Source of the DNA: Novosphingobium sp. Rr 2-17
GTDB taxonomy: Bacteria > Pseudomonadota > Alphaproteobacteria > Sphingomonadales > Sphingomonadaceae
Direction: 5' to 3'
Assembly (NCBI RefSeq): GCF_000272475.1
Contig: NZ_AKFJ01000110.1
Coordinates: forward strand, 31,399-95,398
Length of the DNA: 64,000 nucleotides
Below are positions 52,013 to 60,226 of this stretch, in pieces (the stretch's first letter is position 1; every line of letters starts with the position of its first letter). A program made the translations under genes and the position numbers. The notes below the pieces were generated by a model that saw only the letters and a list, made by a program, of their open reading frames with translations, was not told the DNA's origin and did no database searches.

Positions 52013-54478
52013 ATGGGGGTTCCCGTGGCGACTTTGCTGACCGACAATCCTGCACCCAATGGTCCCGGCGTCGCCGCCATGTGGGCGCGGGCCGACAAGG
52101 ACGCCGTGGGCACCGCCTGGTCCGCGGCCAGCCAAATCTGGTTCACCATGGCAGGCGGTGTCGTCACCGAGGTCTATTTCCCCGACGTCGACACGCCGCA
52201 GATCCGCGACCTGCAGATGATGTTCACCGACGGCGAAACCTTCTTCCACGACGCCCAGCGCGATTTCACCCATGCATGCGCGCAGATTGATCCCAACGCC
52301 CCCGGCTTTCGCGTTACCAGCACGGCCATCGGGCAAGACTATCAGGTAATCCAGGATGTCATCGCCTCGTCCGACAGCTCTTGCCTGCTGATCCGCGTGC
52401 GCCTGCAAGGCGATGCCGCGCTGCTGGCCAAGCTCAAGGTCTATGTCCTGCTGGCACCGCATATTTTGGGTCAGGGCGCGGGCAATTCGGCCTTCGTCGC
52501 CCAGACCACCGATGGCCTCAAGCTGGTCGCCCAGCGCGACGACTGCTGGCTGGCGCTCAACGCCAGCTGCGGGCTGGGCGCCACCAGTTGCGGTTTTGTC
52601 GGGATCAATGACGGCTGGACCGACGTGATCGGCCACCGGCGGGCGATGGCATGGAACTACAATTGCGCGAGAAACGGCAATGTCGCGCTGACCGCCGAAA
52701 TCAACCGGGGCACCGACACGGAATTCGTGCTGGCGTTGGGCTTCTGCGTCAACAGTCAGGCAATGTCATCGCAGCCCAATCCGGCGATGGTCACCGTTCG
52801 TGAAGCGCTGAGCTATCCCTTCGATCAGGCGAACCCGCCGGGCCAGTTGCAGACCTTCATCGCGGGCTGGGCTAACAATGTCTCACCCACCCGCTTCAAG
52901 CCCGTCGATGGCACGACGGGCGATGACAACCGCCTCTTTAAGCTGAGCCACGACATCCTGCTCTCGCATGAGGACAAGAACTCACTCGGCGCGCTGGTGG
53001 CCTCGCTCAGCATTCCCTGGGGCTACACTGGCAGCGATCAGAATTCAGGCTATCACCTCGTCTGGCCCCGCGACATGTGCCAGAGCGCGACGGCGCTGCT
53101 GGCGGCTGGCGAACTGGACCTACCGCTGCGGGGGTTGATGTTCCTGGCGACCAGCCAGTCGCCCGATGGCGGATGGCACCAGAATTTCTTCATCAACGGC
53201 GATCCCTATTGGGACGGCACCCAGCTCGACGAGATTTCCTATCCGATCATCCTGGCCTGGCGTCTGACGCGGGCGGGCGCCTTGCAGAACTACAACCCCA
53301 AACGCATGGTGCTGGCCGCCGCGCGGGCGCTGATCCTGAAAGGCCCGATGACCCAGGAGGAACGCTGGGAGGAAAACGAGGGCTATTCGCCCTCCACGCT
53401 GGCCTCCAACATCGCCGGGTTGATTTGCGCGGCGGATCTGGCCGAGAACGAATGGGGAGACGCTGTCACCGCGCAATTCCTGCGCGAACATGCCGATTTC
53501 CTGGAATCGCATCTGGAGAGCTGGTGCGTCACCCGTCACGGCAGCCTGTCAGATCAGCCCTATTACATCCGCCTGCTACCGACCCAGGTCAAATCCGTGG
53601 GCGACAATCGCCATCCCACCCTGCCCGAGGACCCGGAGAGCGCCACCCTCTATCTGAAAAACCTGCCCGGCGACAATGGCTTCCCCGCACGCGAGATTGT
53701 CGATGGTGGTTTCCTCGAACTGGTGCGCCTGGGCGTGCGCAGCCCGCAGGACCCGATCATCGTCAACACCGTCGCGGTGATTGATGCCCTGCTCAAGGAC
53801 GATCTGCCGCAGGGCCCGTGCTATCGCCGCTACAACCATGACGGCTATGGCCAAGGCGATCAGGGGCAACCCTTTACCGGCGTCGGTGTGGGCCGCCCCT
53901 GGCCGCTGCTGACGGGCGAGCGTGCGCATTATGAGGTCGCCGCCGGTCGCGACGGCAAGCCCTGGCTGCGCACTTTGGAGGCCTTCGCCGGCAAGCGGGG
54001 TCTGATCGCCGAGCAGTTGTGGAATGCAGGTCCCCTGCCCGATGCCATGCCACCGCTCGACCTGGGCAGCCCCACAGGCTCGGCCATGCCGCTGGCCTGG
54101 GGGCATGCCGAATACATCAAGCTAGTCCGCTCGGTCTCTGACGGGGCGGTGTTCGACCGGCTCGGCATCGTGGCCAAGCGGTACAGCCAACCGCGCCAGC
54201 CCAGCCCGGAGGTCTGGAACCTCGATCGCCAGATCACCACGATCGAGGCGGGCAAGACTTTGCGCTTGCCGATGGGCGGCCCGTTCCGCCTGCGCGTCAG
54301 TCGCGATGGTTGGGCCAACTGGCAGGACATCGACTCAACCCTGACGGCGATCGGCGTCCATTATACGGACCTGCCGACGCAGGCGGGCGAAGCCGGCGGC
54401 ACCCTCGCCTTCACCCTCTTCTGGTTAGACAGCGAGCGCTGGATCGGCAGCAATTTCACCGTCAGCCTCAAATCCTGA
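52013..54478 (+). CDS. Glycoside hydrolase family 15 glucoamylase
   Basis: An 821-residue GH15 enzyme, with the bacterial N-terminal beta-sandwich domain followed by the (alpha/alpha)6 catalytic barrel and a C-terminal domain. The general-acid region is QLDEISYPIILA with Glu407. The second catalytic region RPWPLLTGERAHYEVAAG carries Glu636 and Glu641. No signal peptide is apparent, so it probably acts inside the cell on an alpha-glucoside. A GTG at 52025, with GGGGG upstream, is an alternative start. It is in the same operon as a GMC sugar-type oxidoreductase, so it may release the sugar that is oxidised. Confidence 0.92.
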   Translation: MGVPVATLLTDNPAPNGPGVAAMWARADKDAVGTAWSAASQIWFTMAGGVVTEVYFPDVDTPQIRDLQMMFTDGETFFHDAQRDFTHACAQIDPNAPGFRVTSTAIGQDYQVIQDVIASSDSSCLLIRVRLQGDAALLAKLKVYVLLAPHILGQGAGNSAFVAQTTDGLKLVAQRDDCWLALNASCGLGATSCGFVGINDGWTDVIGHRRAMAWNYNCARNGNVALTAEINRGTDTEFVLALGFCVNSQAMSSQPNPAMVTVREALSYPFDQANPPGQLQTFIAGWANNVSPTRFKPVDGTTGDDNRLFKLSHDILLSHEDKNSLGALVASLSIPWGYTGSDQNSGYHLVWPRDMCQSATALLAAGELDLPLRGLMFLATSQSPDGGWHQNFFINGDPYWDGTQLDEISYPIILAWRLTRAGALQNYNPKRMVLAAARALILKGPMTQEERWEENEGYSPSTLASNIAGLICAADLAENEWGDAVTAQFLREHADFLESHLESWCVTRHGSLSDQPYYIRLLPTQVKSVGDNRHPTLPEDPESATLYLKNLPGDNGFPAREIVDGGFLELVRLGVRSPQDPIIVNTVAVIDALLKDDLPQGPCYRRYNHDGYGQGDQGQPFTGVGVGRPWPLLTGERAHYEVAAGRDGKPWLRTLEAFAGKRGLIAEQLWNAGPLPDAMPPLDLGSPTGSAMPLAWGHAEYIKLVRSVSDGAVFDRLGIVAKRYSQPRQPSPEVWNLDRQITTIEAGKTLRLPMGGPFRLRVSRDGWANWQDIDSTLTAIGVHYTDLPTQAGEAGGTLAFTLFWLDSERWIGSNFTVSLKS

Positions 54479-54502
54479 GCCCTCCAGCAGTGAGACCTGC
54501 CG

Positions 54503-56413
54503 ATGTCCCTCTCGCATCACGCCACGCACGACCATGCCAGCATGCCGCTGGCCCCCACCATCCAGGCCAAGGAGGCCGTTCAGCAGGAGTATGATGCCGT
54601 CATCGTCGGCGCGGGCATTTCCGGCGCGATCCTGGCGCAGGAGCTGACCCGCGCGGGGAAGCGCGTGCTGCTGCTGGAGGCGGGGCTGGGCCGCGACCTG
54701 TCGCAGGATGGCTATGAAAAATACCTCGAAACCTTTTACGCCAATCCGGTCAAGGACAATCAGGCTCCCTTCCCGCGCAACCCCAATGCCGAAATGCCGC
54801 GCAGCCCCGACTTGCGCAAGCTGGCGCAAGGACAGGTCAACAGCGAGGCCTATTGGGTGCAATCAGGGCCTTATGTCAGCGACTCTGTCCATACGCGCGT
54901 CTTGGGCGGCACCACCGTCCATTGGGAGGCCAAAGCCATCCGCATGCTGCGCGAGGATTTTCAGCTGAAGTCACGCTTCGGCCAGGGCCTCGACTGGCCC
55001 GCAGATGTCCAGTTCGAGCATCTGATGCCCTATTATGACCGGGCCGAAAAGTTGATGGGCGTTTCGGGCGATGCGCAGGCTCAGCGCCGCCTCGGGGTAG
55101 AATACAGCGCCGACGACTATGTTTATCCCATGGTCGAACTCAAGGCCAGCTACCTTGACCAGATCGTCGCCAAGGGCACGCAAGGCATGCGCGAGACGGT
55201 GGCGGGCGAGGAGGTCCCCATCGAATGGACCACCTTCCCTCAGGCCAAGAACGCTGATCCCAATCCGGCCTATGCCAAATGGAATGACGGCCGCCCTTAT
55301 CGCCCGATGGGCGCGGTCAGTCTGCACCAGAACCGCGATGGCGAACGATGCCAGGGCAACACCAATTGCGTGCCGCTCTGCCCGGTGCAGGCGCGGTTTG
55401 ACGCGCGCAAGATCCTGGTCAAGTCGCTGTGGAGCGGGCGGGCGGGCCTGTTGACCCAAGCGGTGGCCAGCCGGCTGATCGTCGATCCGGTTGATGGCAC
55501 GGTAACCGGGGTCGAGGTCAAGCACTATCACGATCGCGCCTCCCCGGCGCATGACACGATCACGGTGCGTGGGAAACTGGTCATTCTGGCGGCCAGCGCG
55601 GTGGAAAATGCGCGGCTGATGCGCGCCTCGGCGGTTCTCAACGAGATGCCGGTCAACGATCTGGTCGGGCGGCATCTGATGGACCATCCCTATCTGCTGT
55701 GCTGGGGGCTGTTGCCGCAGGATGCCGGGGTCGGGCGCGGGCCGTCCTGCACCTCAGGGCTCTGCAACTTCCGGAAGGGGGCCTTCCGCCGCTCCTTCGC
55801 CTCCTTTGCCGCCGACATCCACAATGACGGCTGGGGATGGGCCACCGGGGCGCCGGTCTCGGACCTCACCACCCTGGTCGACCAGAGCAATCTGCATGGC
55901 CGCGCCCTGCGCGATGCCTTGCAGCAGAGCGTCGCGCGCCAGTTGCTGCTGGCCTATATGATCGAGATGCCCGCCGATCCCGAGAGCCGGGTGACGGTCG
56001 ATCCGGCCTATGTCGATCGCCTTGGTAACATGCGCCCGGTGGTGCGCTTCAAGCTCTCCCCCTACAGCCTGGACGCGGCGCATTATGCGCGCGGGCTCTC
56101 CAGCCGGATCTTCAGCCAGCTGGGAGCGCAGGATCACACCGCCTATGACACCGGCGATTACGGCTATGTTCTGCACAAGGGCGAGGGTTTTGCCATTCGC
56201 GGCGGCAACCATCTCTCGGGCACGCATGTGATGGGGACGAACAAGGGCAATTCGGTCGTCGATTCCGATCAGAAATCGCACGATCACCCCAACCTCTATC
56301 TCATCGGCCCAGGCTCCATGCCCTCGATCGGCTCCTCGAACACCACGCTGACCGCCGCGGCGCTGTGCCTGAAGACTTCCGAGGCAGCTCTGCGCCATCT
56401 CGCCAGCCTGTGA
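54503..56413 (+). CDS. GMC family oxidoreductase (FAD-dependent)
   Basis: A 636-residue glucose-methanol-choline oxidoreductase. The FAD dinucleotide motif is DAVIVGAGISGAILA with GAGISG at 36-41, closing with LLLEAG. A cysteine-bearing QGNTNCVPLCPVQARFDARK follows, and the C-terminal catalytic region is NHLSGTHVMGTN and SIGSSNTTLTAAAL. It resembles bacterial sugar/alcohol dehydrogenases (including pyranose and glycoside 3-oxidation enzymes), not cholesterol oxidase. It has no Tat signal. Its stop lies 11 bases before the ferritin-like gene, which suggests a functional pair. Confidence 0.9.
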   Translation: MSLSHHATHDHASMPLAPTIQAKEAVQQEYDAVIVGAGISGAILAQELTRAGKRVLLLEAGLGRDLSQDGYEKYLETFYANPVKDNQAPFPRNPNAEMPRSPDLRKLAQGQVNSEAYWVQSGPYVSDSVHTRVLGGTTVHWEAKAIRMLREDFQLKSRFGQGLDWPADVQFEHLMPYYDRAEKLMGVSGDAQAQRRLGVEYSADDYVYPMVELKASYLDQIVAKGTQGMRETVAGEEVPIEWTTFPQAKNADPNPAYAKWNDGRPYRPMGAVSLHQNRDGERCQGNTNCVPLCPVQARFDARKILVKSLWSGRAGLLTQAVASRLIVDPVDGTVTGVEVKHYHDRASPAHDTITVRGKLVILAASAVENARLMRASAVLNEMPVNDLVGRHLMDHPYLLCWGLLPQDAGVGRGPSCTSGLCNFRKGAFRRSFASFAADIHNDGWGWATGAPVSDLTTLVDQSNLHGRALRDALQQSVARQLLLAYMIEMPADPESRVTVDPAYVDRLGNMRPVVRFKLSPYSLDAAHYARGLSSRIFSQLGAQDHTAYDTGDYGYVLHKGEGFAIRGGNHLSGTHVMGTNKGNSVVDSDQKSHDHPNLYLIGPGSMPSIGSSNTTLTAAALCLKTSEAALRHLASL

Positions 56414-56424
56414 GGACCAACCCC

Positions 56425-58200
56425 ATGCCTGATACGATCCAACTCCCCAGTACCGTCATTACCGACATCGATCAGCTGCAGGCCTATCTCCAGGTCGCGC
56501 TGCAACTCGAACATGCCACGCTGCCGCCCTATCTGACCACCGCCTACAGCGCGCGGATCGAGGCCAACAAGCCCGCAATCGACATCATCCGGGCGGTGGG
56601 CAAGGAGGAGATGCTGCACCTGACGCTGGCGGCCAATCTGCTCAATGCGGTGGGCGGCCAGCCCAATCTCAACGCCCCCGATTTCGTGCCGAAATTTCCC
56701 GCCCACCTGCCCACTGGCCAGAATGATTTCAGGGTCGGCCTGGAAAGACTGTCCGAACACGCCATCGACATCTTCCTGGCGATCGAGCGGCCCACCCCGC
56801 CCGAAACCGCATCTGTGGTGCAATACATCACCAGAACCGTTCCTATCGCGGCCCGGCATGTCGATCCCGCGCTGCTCAAGGACAACGACCCGATGGTGCC
56901 GATCACCCCGGATGGTGAGAATTACCTGCTGCATTACCAGATCGCCACAGTCGCGCATGCCGACCTGTCCGACCGCCGGCGCGAGACATCCGAGGCAGGC
57001 GTGTCGCTGCTGCCGCATGTGATGGCGCAGGACGGGCCCGCCCCCATCACACTACATTACTGGAGCATCGGGGAGTTCTACAAAGCCATCCACCTTGGCT
57101 TCGTCGAACTGTGCCACACGCTGGGCGAGAAGGCGCTGTTTACCGGCGCTAAGAAGCGGCAGGTGGGCAGCACGGCCTATTTCTCCGGCGGGGGCCAATC
57201 GATGGAAGTCACCGGCCTGCGCAGCGCGCTCGCCGCGATCGACCTCATCGCCGGGCAAGGTGAGGGCAACAACAGCAGCGTTTACGACAAGGAGGGCGAG
57301 ATCGCCCATTACTACCGCTTCGACCAGATCAAAAAGCGCCGATATTACCGCAACCCCGACGAGCATGGCGGCGACCGCGCCGGCGACCCTCAGGGCGGCA
57401 GGCTGGCCGTCGACATGGACCAGGTGTATCCGATCAGGGCCAATGCCAAGCTGGCCGATTACGCCGGCCATCCCGAGCTAGAGCGCCGCGCCCTGCTATT
57501 CAACGGCCAGTACCGGCGCTTTCTCGCTCGGCTGACCCGCGCCTTCAACGGCGAACCCGAACTGCTGGACGCGAAATTCTACCTCGAGATGTTCAACATC
57601 AAGGATGCGATGCAAGCGCTGATCCGCAACCCGATCCCGGGAACGGCTGAAAACGCCGCACCGACCTTCGAAATGGACAAATTCATCGATGAGGATGAAA
57701 CGAGCGAAGCCACGCATGGCATGGAAAGCACGACCGAAGACCGTCTTGAGAACTTCCTCCAGCTCTCGGTCCAGCTTTGCGGCATCACCCATTTCGATCT
57801 GACCGGCACCGGCTATGGCAAGGACTATTTCGCGACGGTTGAAGAAATTGTGGGCACGCCGCTGATGCAACGGCTGCTGGATGCTTTTGTCGGCCTGCCG
57901 CCCACGCCCGCTCCGGCTTCTTTCCAGGCCGCGATCCTCAACCACCCGGAATTCGGCCCCGTCGCCCGCAACATCATCAAGCTGTGGTACACCGCGACCT
58001 GGTTCCAGTTGCCCACCACTTGGCGCGACAATTTCGGCGCACGCGCCAGGGACCAGTCTCACGTGCCCTATCCCTATGCCTATGCCAAATCGCTGCTGGG
58101 GCCGGCCGTGGGGGCCCATCCGGCAGGTGCCAAGCCCTCCGGACATCAGTCCTGGGCGCTCCCGCCCATGCCCCTTCCTGTGCCTGAAGAGTGTTTGTAG
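56425..58200 (+). CDS. VioB-type ferritin-like domain protein
   Basis: A 591-residue protein whose N-terminal half matches the ferritin-like PF12902 domain of VioB, the iminophenyl-pyruvate dimer synthase group. The probable metal ligands are in LQLEHATLPPYL (Glu29, His30) and KEEMLH (Glu62-x-x-His65). The ~330-residue C-terminal part has no recognisable signature. Other operon members do not look like a violacein-type amino-acid oxidase, so the natural reaction is open; a diiron oxidase or oxygenase is the simplest view. It is the last island gene, abutting a 369-base non-coding stretch. Confidence 0.82.
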   Translation: MPDTIQLPSTVITDIDQLQAYLQVALQLEHATLPPYLTTAYSARIEANKPAIDIIRAVGKEEMLHLTLAANLLNAVGGQPNLNAPDFVPKFPAHLPTGQNDFRVGLERLSEHAIDIFLAIERPTPPETASVVQYITRTVPIAARHVDPALLKDNDPMVPITPDGENYLLHYQIATVAHADLSDRRRETSEAGVSLLPHVMAQDGPAPITLHYWSIGEFYKAIHLGFVELCHTLGEKALFTGAKKRQVGSTAYFSGGGQSMEVTGLRSALAAIDLIAGQGEGNNSSVYDKEGEIAHYYRFDQIKKRRYYRNPDEHGGDRAGDPQGGRLAVDMDQVYPIRANAKLADYAGHPELERRALLFNGQYRRFLARLTRAFNGEPELLDAKFYLEMFNIKDAMQALIRNPIPGTAENAAPTFEMDKFIDEDETSEATHGMESTTEDRLENFLQLSVQLCGITHFDLTGTGYGKDYFATVEEIVGTPLMQRLLDAFVGLPPTPAPASFQAAILNHPEFGPVARNIIKLWYTATWFQLPTTWRDNFGARARDQSHVPYPYAYAKSLLGPAVGAHPAGAKPSGHQSWALPPMPLPVPEECL

Positions 58201-58569
58201 ATGACCACGGAAGATGGGGCGAAAATGTCATCGCCCTGTGCCACCCCAAGCGTGAATCACTCTGCACCGACTTTGTATAACCTGACAGCCTGAGAATTTG
58301 CCCCGCTTACGTCGGTGCGCAAGAGCTGTGCGACTGGACTGCCCACGCAGGGATCATGGCGTTCCGGAGCGTACGTGCTGCGCATCGTAGCGTGAATCTG
58401 CGTGAAGTGACGCTCCATTCAAGCCTCGCGGAAGGCAAATTCGCCGTCGCGTGAGCCGCGTGGCGGCAACCACGCCACGTAAACGATGAAATTCTGCGAG
58501 GTGTTTATCCATGAAAGGATGTGTTATGATTTATTATGGCGGCTAAAAATCATAACGATTCCTCATTTT
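58201..58569. other. Gene-free gap after the island operon
   Basis: The bases directly after the ferritin-like stop open a 30-codon ORF (58201-58293) with no recognisable character, so it is not called a gene. CGTGGCG (58459-58465) and CGCCACG (58473-58479) form a 7-bp hairpin just before the AT-rich DNA at the start of the Crp/Fnr gene. No terminator with a T-run is visible. Confidence 0.6.
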
Positions 58570-59319
58570 ATGAGAAGAATAGCCATCGAAAAAAAATTAA
58601 TATTTTTCTTTGAAAGATTGAAACTTAAATCATCACTTAATGAATTAGATAGATTACACGCAGCAAATCTGCCTATTACGCGCAAGCGCTTCTCTGCTTC
58701 TGGCTATATAATTAAGCACGGCGACAGATCCGATTTCATAGCGATATTGTTAGACGGATTTTGTTATGGCCAGAAGGTCCACAGCAACGGCAAATCTCAG
58801 ATAATATCGCTCGGTGTTCCCGGCGATACGATCGGGCTAGAGAATCTTGTATTACAAACGGCTGACTACGACACTCGTGCACTTACGGAAGTAGACGTGG
58901 CGATGGTGCCGCTTGTCGCCGTTCAAGAGCTGGCGCTCCAACGACCGGCAATCGCCCATGCACTTGGCATCCATCAGGCAATCAACCATTCAATCTCGCG
59001 GGAATGGTTGTTCAATCTTGGCGCCAGGGACGGGCTAACTCGGATTTCTCATTTTCTTTGCGAGTTTGCATTCAGGATGGATGCGCAGAGTCCGAGGCCC
59101 GATAAAATTTACGAACTGCCGATGTCGCAGGAGCAAATCGGCCAAGCCACCGGGCTCACCGCAGTTCATGTCAACAGGATGCTGAAGATGCTCCATGCCG
59201 CCGGCCTGATCGAGCGAAGCTGGAGGAATGTGCGTTTTCCAAGCTGGGAGAAGTTGCGAGAGATCGGCGACTTTTCCATCGACTATCTGCATTCGGGCCA
59301 GCAGGTAAAACTGCCGTAA
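58570..59319 (+). CDS. Crp/Fnr family transcriptional regulator
   Basis: A 249-residue regulator of the Crp/Fnr superfamily. The N-terminal cyclic-nucleotide-binding-like barrel (LPITRKRFSASGYIIKHGDRSDFIAILLDGF through PGDTIGLENLVLQ) is followed by a winged-helix HTH with MSQEQIGQATGLTAVHVNRMLKMLHAAGLIERSWRNVRFP. It lacks Fnr-type cysteines, so direct oxygen sensing is unlikely. ATG at 58570 is used. An upstream ATG at 58486 is in frame but adds 28 odd residues, and neither start has a clear ribosome site. The 5' ~150 bases are AT-rich and foreign-looking. It may control the island operon. Confidence 0.8.
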   Translation: MRRIAIEKKLIFFFERLKLKSSLNELDRLHAANLPITRKRFSASGYIIKHGDRSDFIAILLDGFCYGQKVHSNGKSQIISLGVPGDTIGLENLVLQTADYDTRALTEVDVAMVPLVAVQELALQRPAIAHALGIHQAINHSISREWLFNLGARDGLTRISHFLCEFAFRMDAQSPRPDKIYELPMSQEQIGQATGLTAVHVNRMLKMLHAAGLIERSWRNVRFPSWEKLREIGDFSIDYLHSGQQVKLP

Positions 59320-59640
59320 ATGTCGATTAGATGTTTGGTCCCGGCCTTTTCGATCGGGTTGAGGTCGGGCCTGTAGGGTGCGCAAGCCTGGCCCAGCGGC
59401 TGCGCCCCTCTCACGGACGGCCACTCACTTATCCATGATGGACCGGTTTCCGGAACGAGCACCGGTGCGACACCAGGCGTCGAACCAGTCCCCGTTGATC
59501 GGCCCGTCCAGCGACATCGGGCGATCACACCTGTCATCCCCGGCCCGCAACGGCCGTGCACCAGCGCAATTTGCCACTAACAGATCGACGTCGCTACACC
59601 GCCCCCAAACCGCGCCGCCGCAGCCTGGCAACGAGGCTCG
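59310..59640 (-). pseudogene. Decayed IS630-family transposase fragment
   Basis: Translated from the minus strand, one frame contains SLDGPINGDWFDAWCRTGA and the next frame holds RPDLNPIEKAGTKHL. Both are hallmarks of IS630-family transposases (GPINGDWF and the DxNPIEK element). The two pieces are in different frames with missing sequence between, so the gene is broken and truncated. It is directly after the Crp/Fnr gene and marks the right end of the island. Confidence 0.75.
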
Positions 59641-60226
59641 CCGTCAACCGCGGCAACTGCTCAACCACGCAAATCCTGCGACAATGCCCTGGCCATCGGC
59701 ATTAGCCTCAATGCCAAGCGCGGACTTCTGAATCAGAGATTCGAGTCCAAAAGAATCTTCCGCTATTCAGCCGTTGCGGAAAGTATCCCAAAAAGCACTA
59801 CGACTCGATCTACCTAGCTTCATCGTCGATTTTAAATTGGAATTTGGGACCCCTGTCGCTGGCAGAATTTGGCGGTTAGCCCAGCTTTATAATCGACATT
59901 TCCCCAACGATCGGGACCGGCACATCGGTACTTTGTAATGTCTTGATTATATAAGACGAATTTAGCTTGCTTTGTCGCCTTATGACTTACATAGGTTAGT
60001 CACACACAGAGTAAGCCATACATCGCGAACCTTTGCGACCGACGACGCTCTGCTGGTAGTACGCCAAAATTTTAGGTCTGGATGGGCTGAAGTATCGACA
60101 TTGATCGATCTTTGGCTCTTCGCAAGACTTCGTCCTCGCTTCAGGCGCGCTCCCCCATATCAACGTCTCCCGCTGCCACGGATGGGAGATTCGTGCCTTC
60201 CATCCGTGGTGATTTTCGAGGTGTTC
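59640..60226. other. Non-coding gap with IS-like remnant and secretion-gene leader
   Basis: No gene is supported here. TCCCAAA at 59786-59792 and TTTGGGA at 59843-59849 are inverted, and GATTTTAAATTGGAATTTGGG resembles the termini of IS21-type elements as I recall them, though this is unverified. The stretch from about 59940 to 60226 is the AT-rich to mixed upstream region of the TpsB gene; GAGG at 60218-60221 is its ribosome site. Confidence 0.5.

Noticed and set aside
51047..52636. A 529-codon minus-strand frame over the ThDP enzyme and glucoamylase genes
   Set aside because: It crosses two well-supported sense genes and shows no family signature.
56425..58200. A violacein or indolocarbazole biosynthetic cluster, suggested by the VioB-type domain
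   Set aside because: No tryptophan oxidase (VioA), VioC/D monooxygenases or VioE homologue is visible.
58201..58293. A 30-codon ORF abutting the ferritin-like gene
   Set aside because: No ribosome site, no family resemblance, length within chance.
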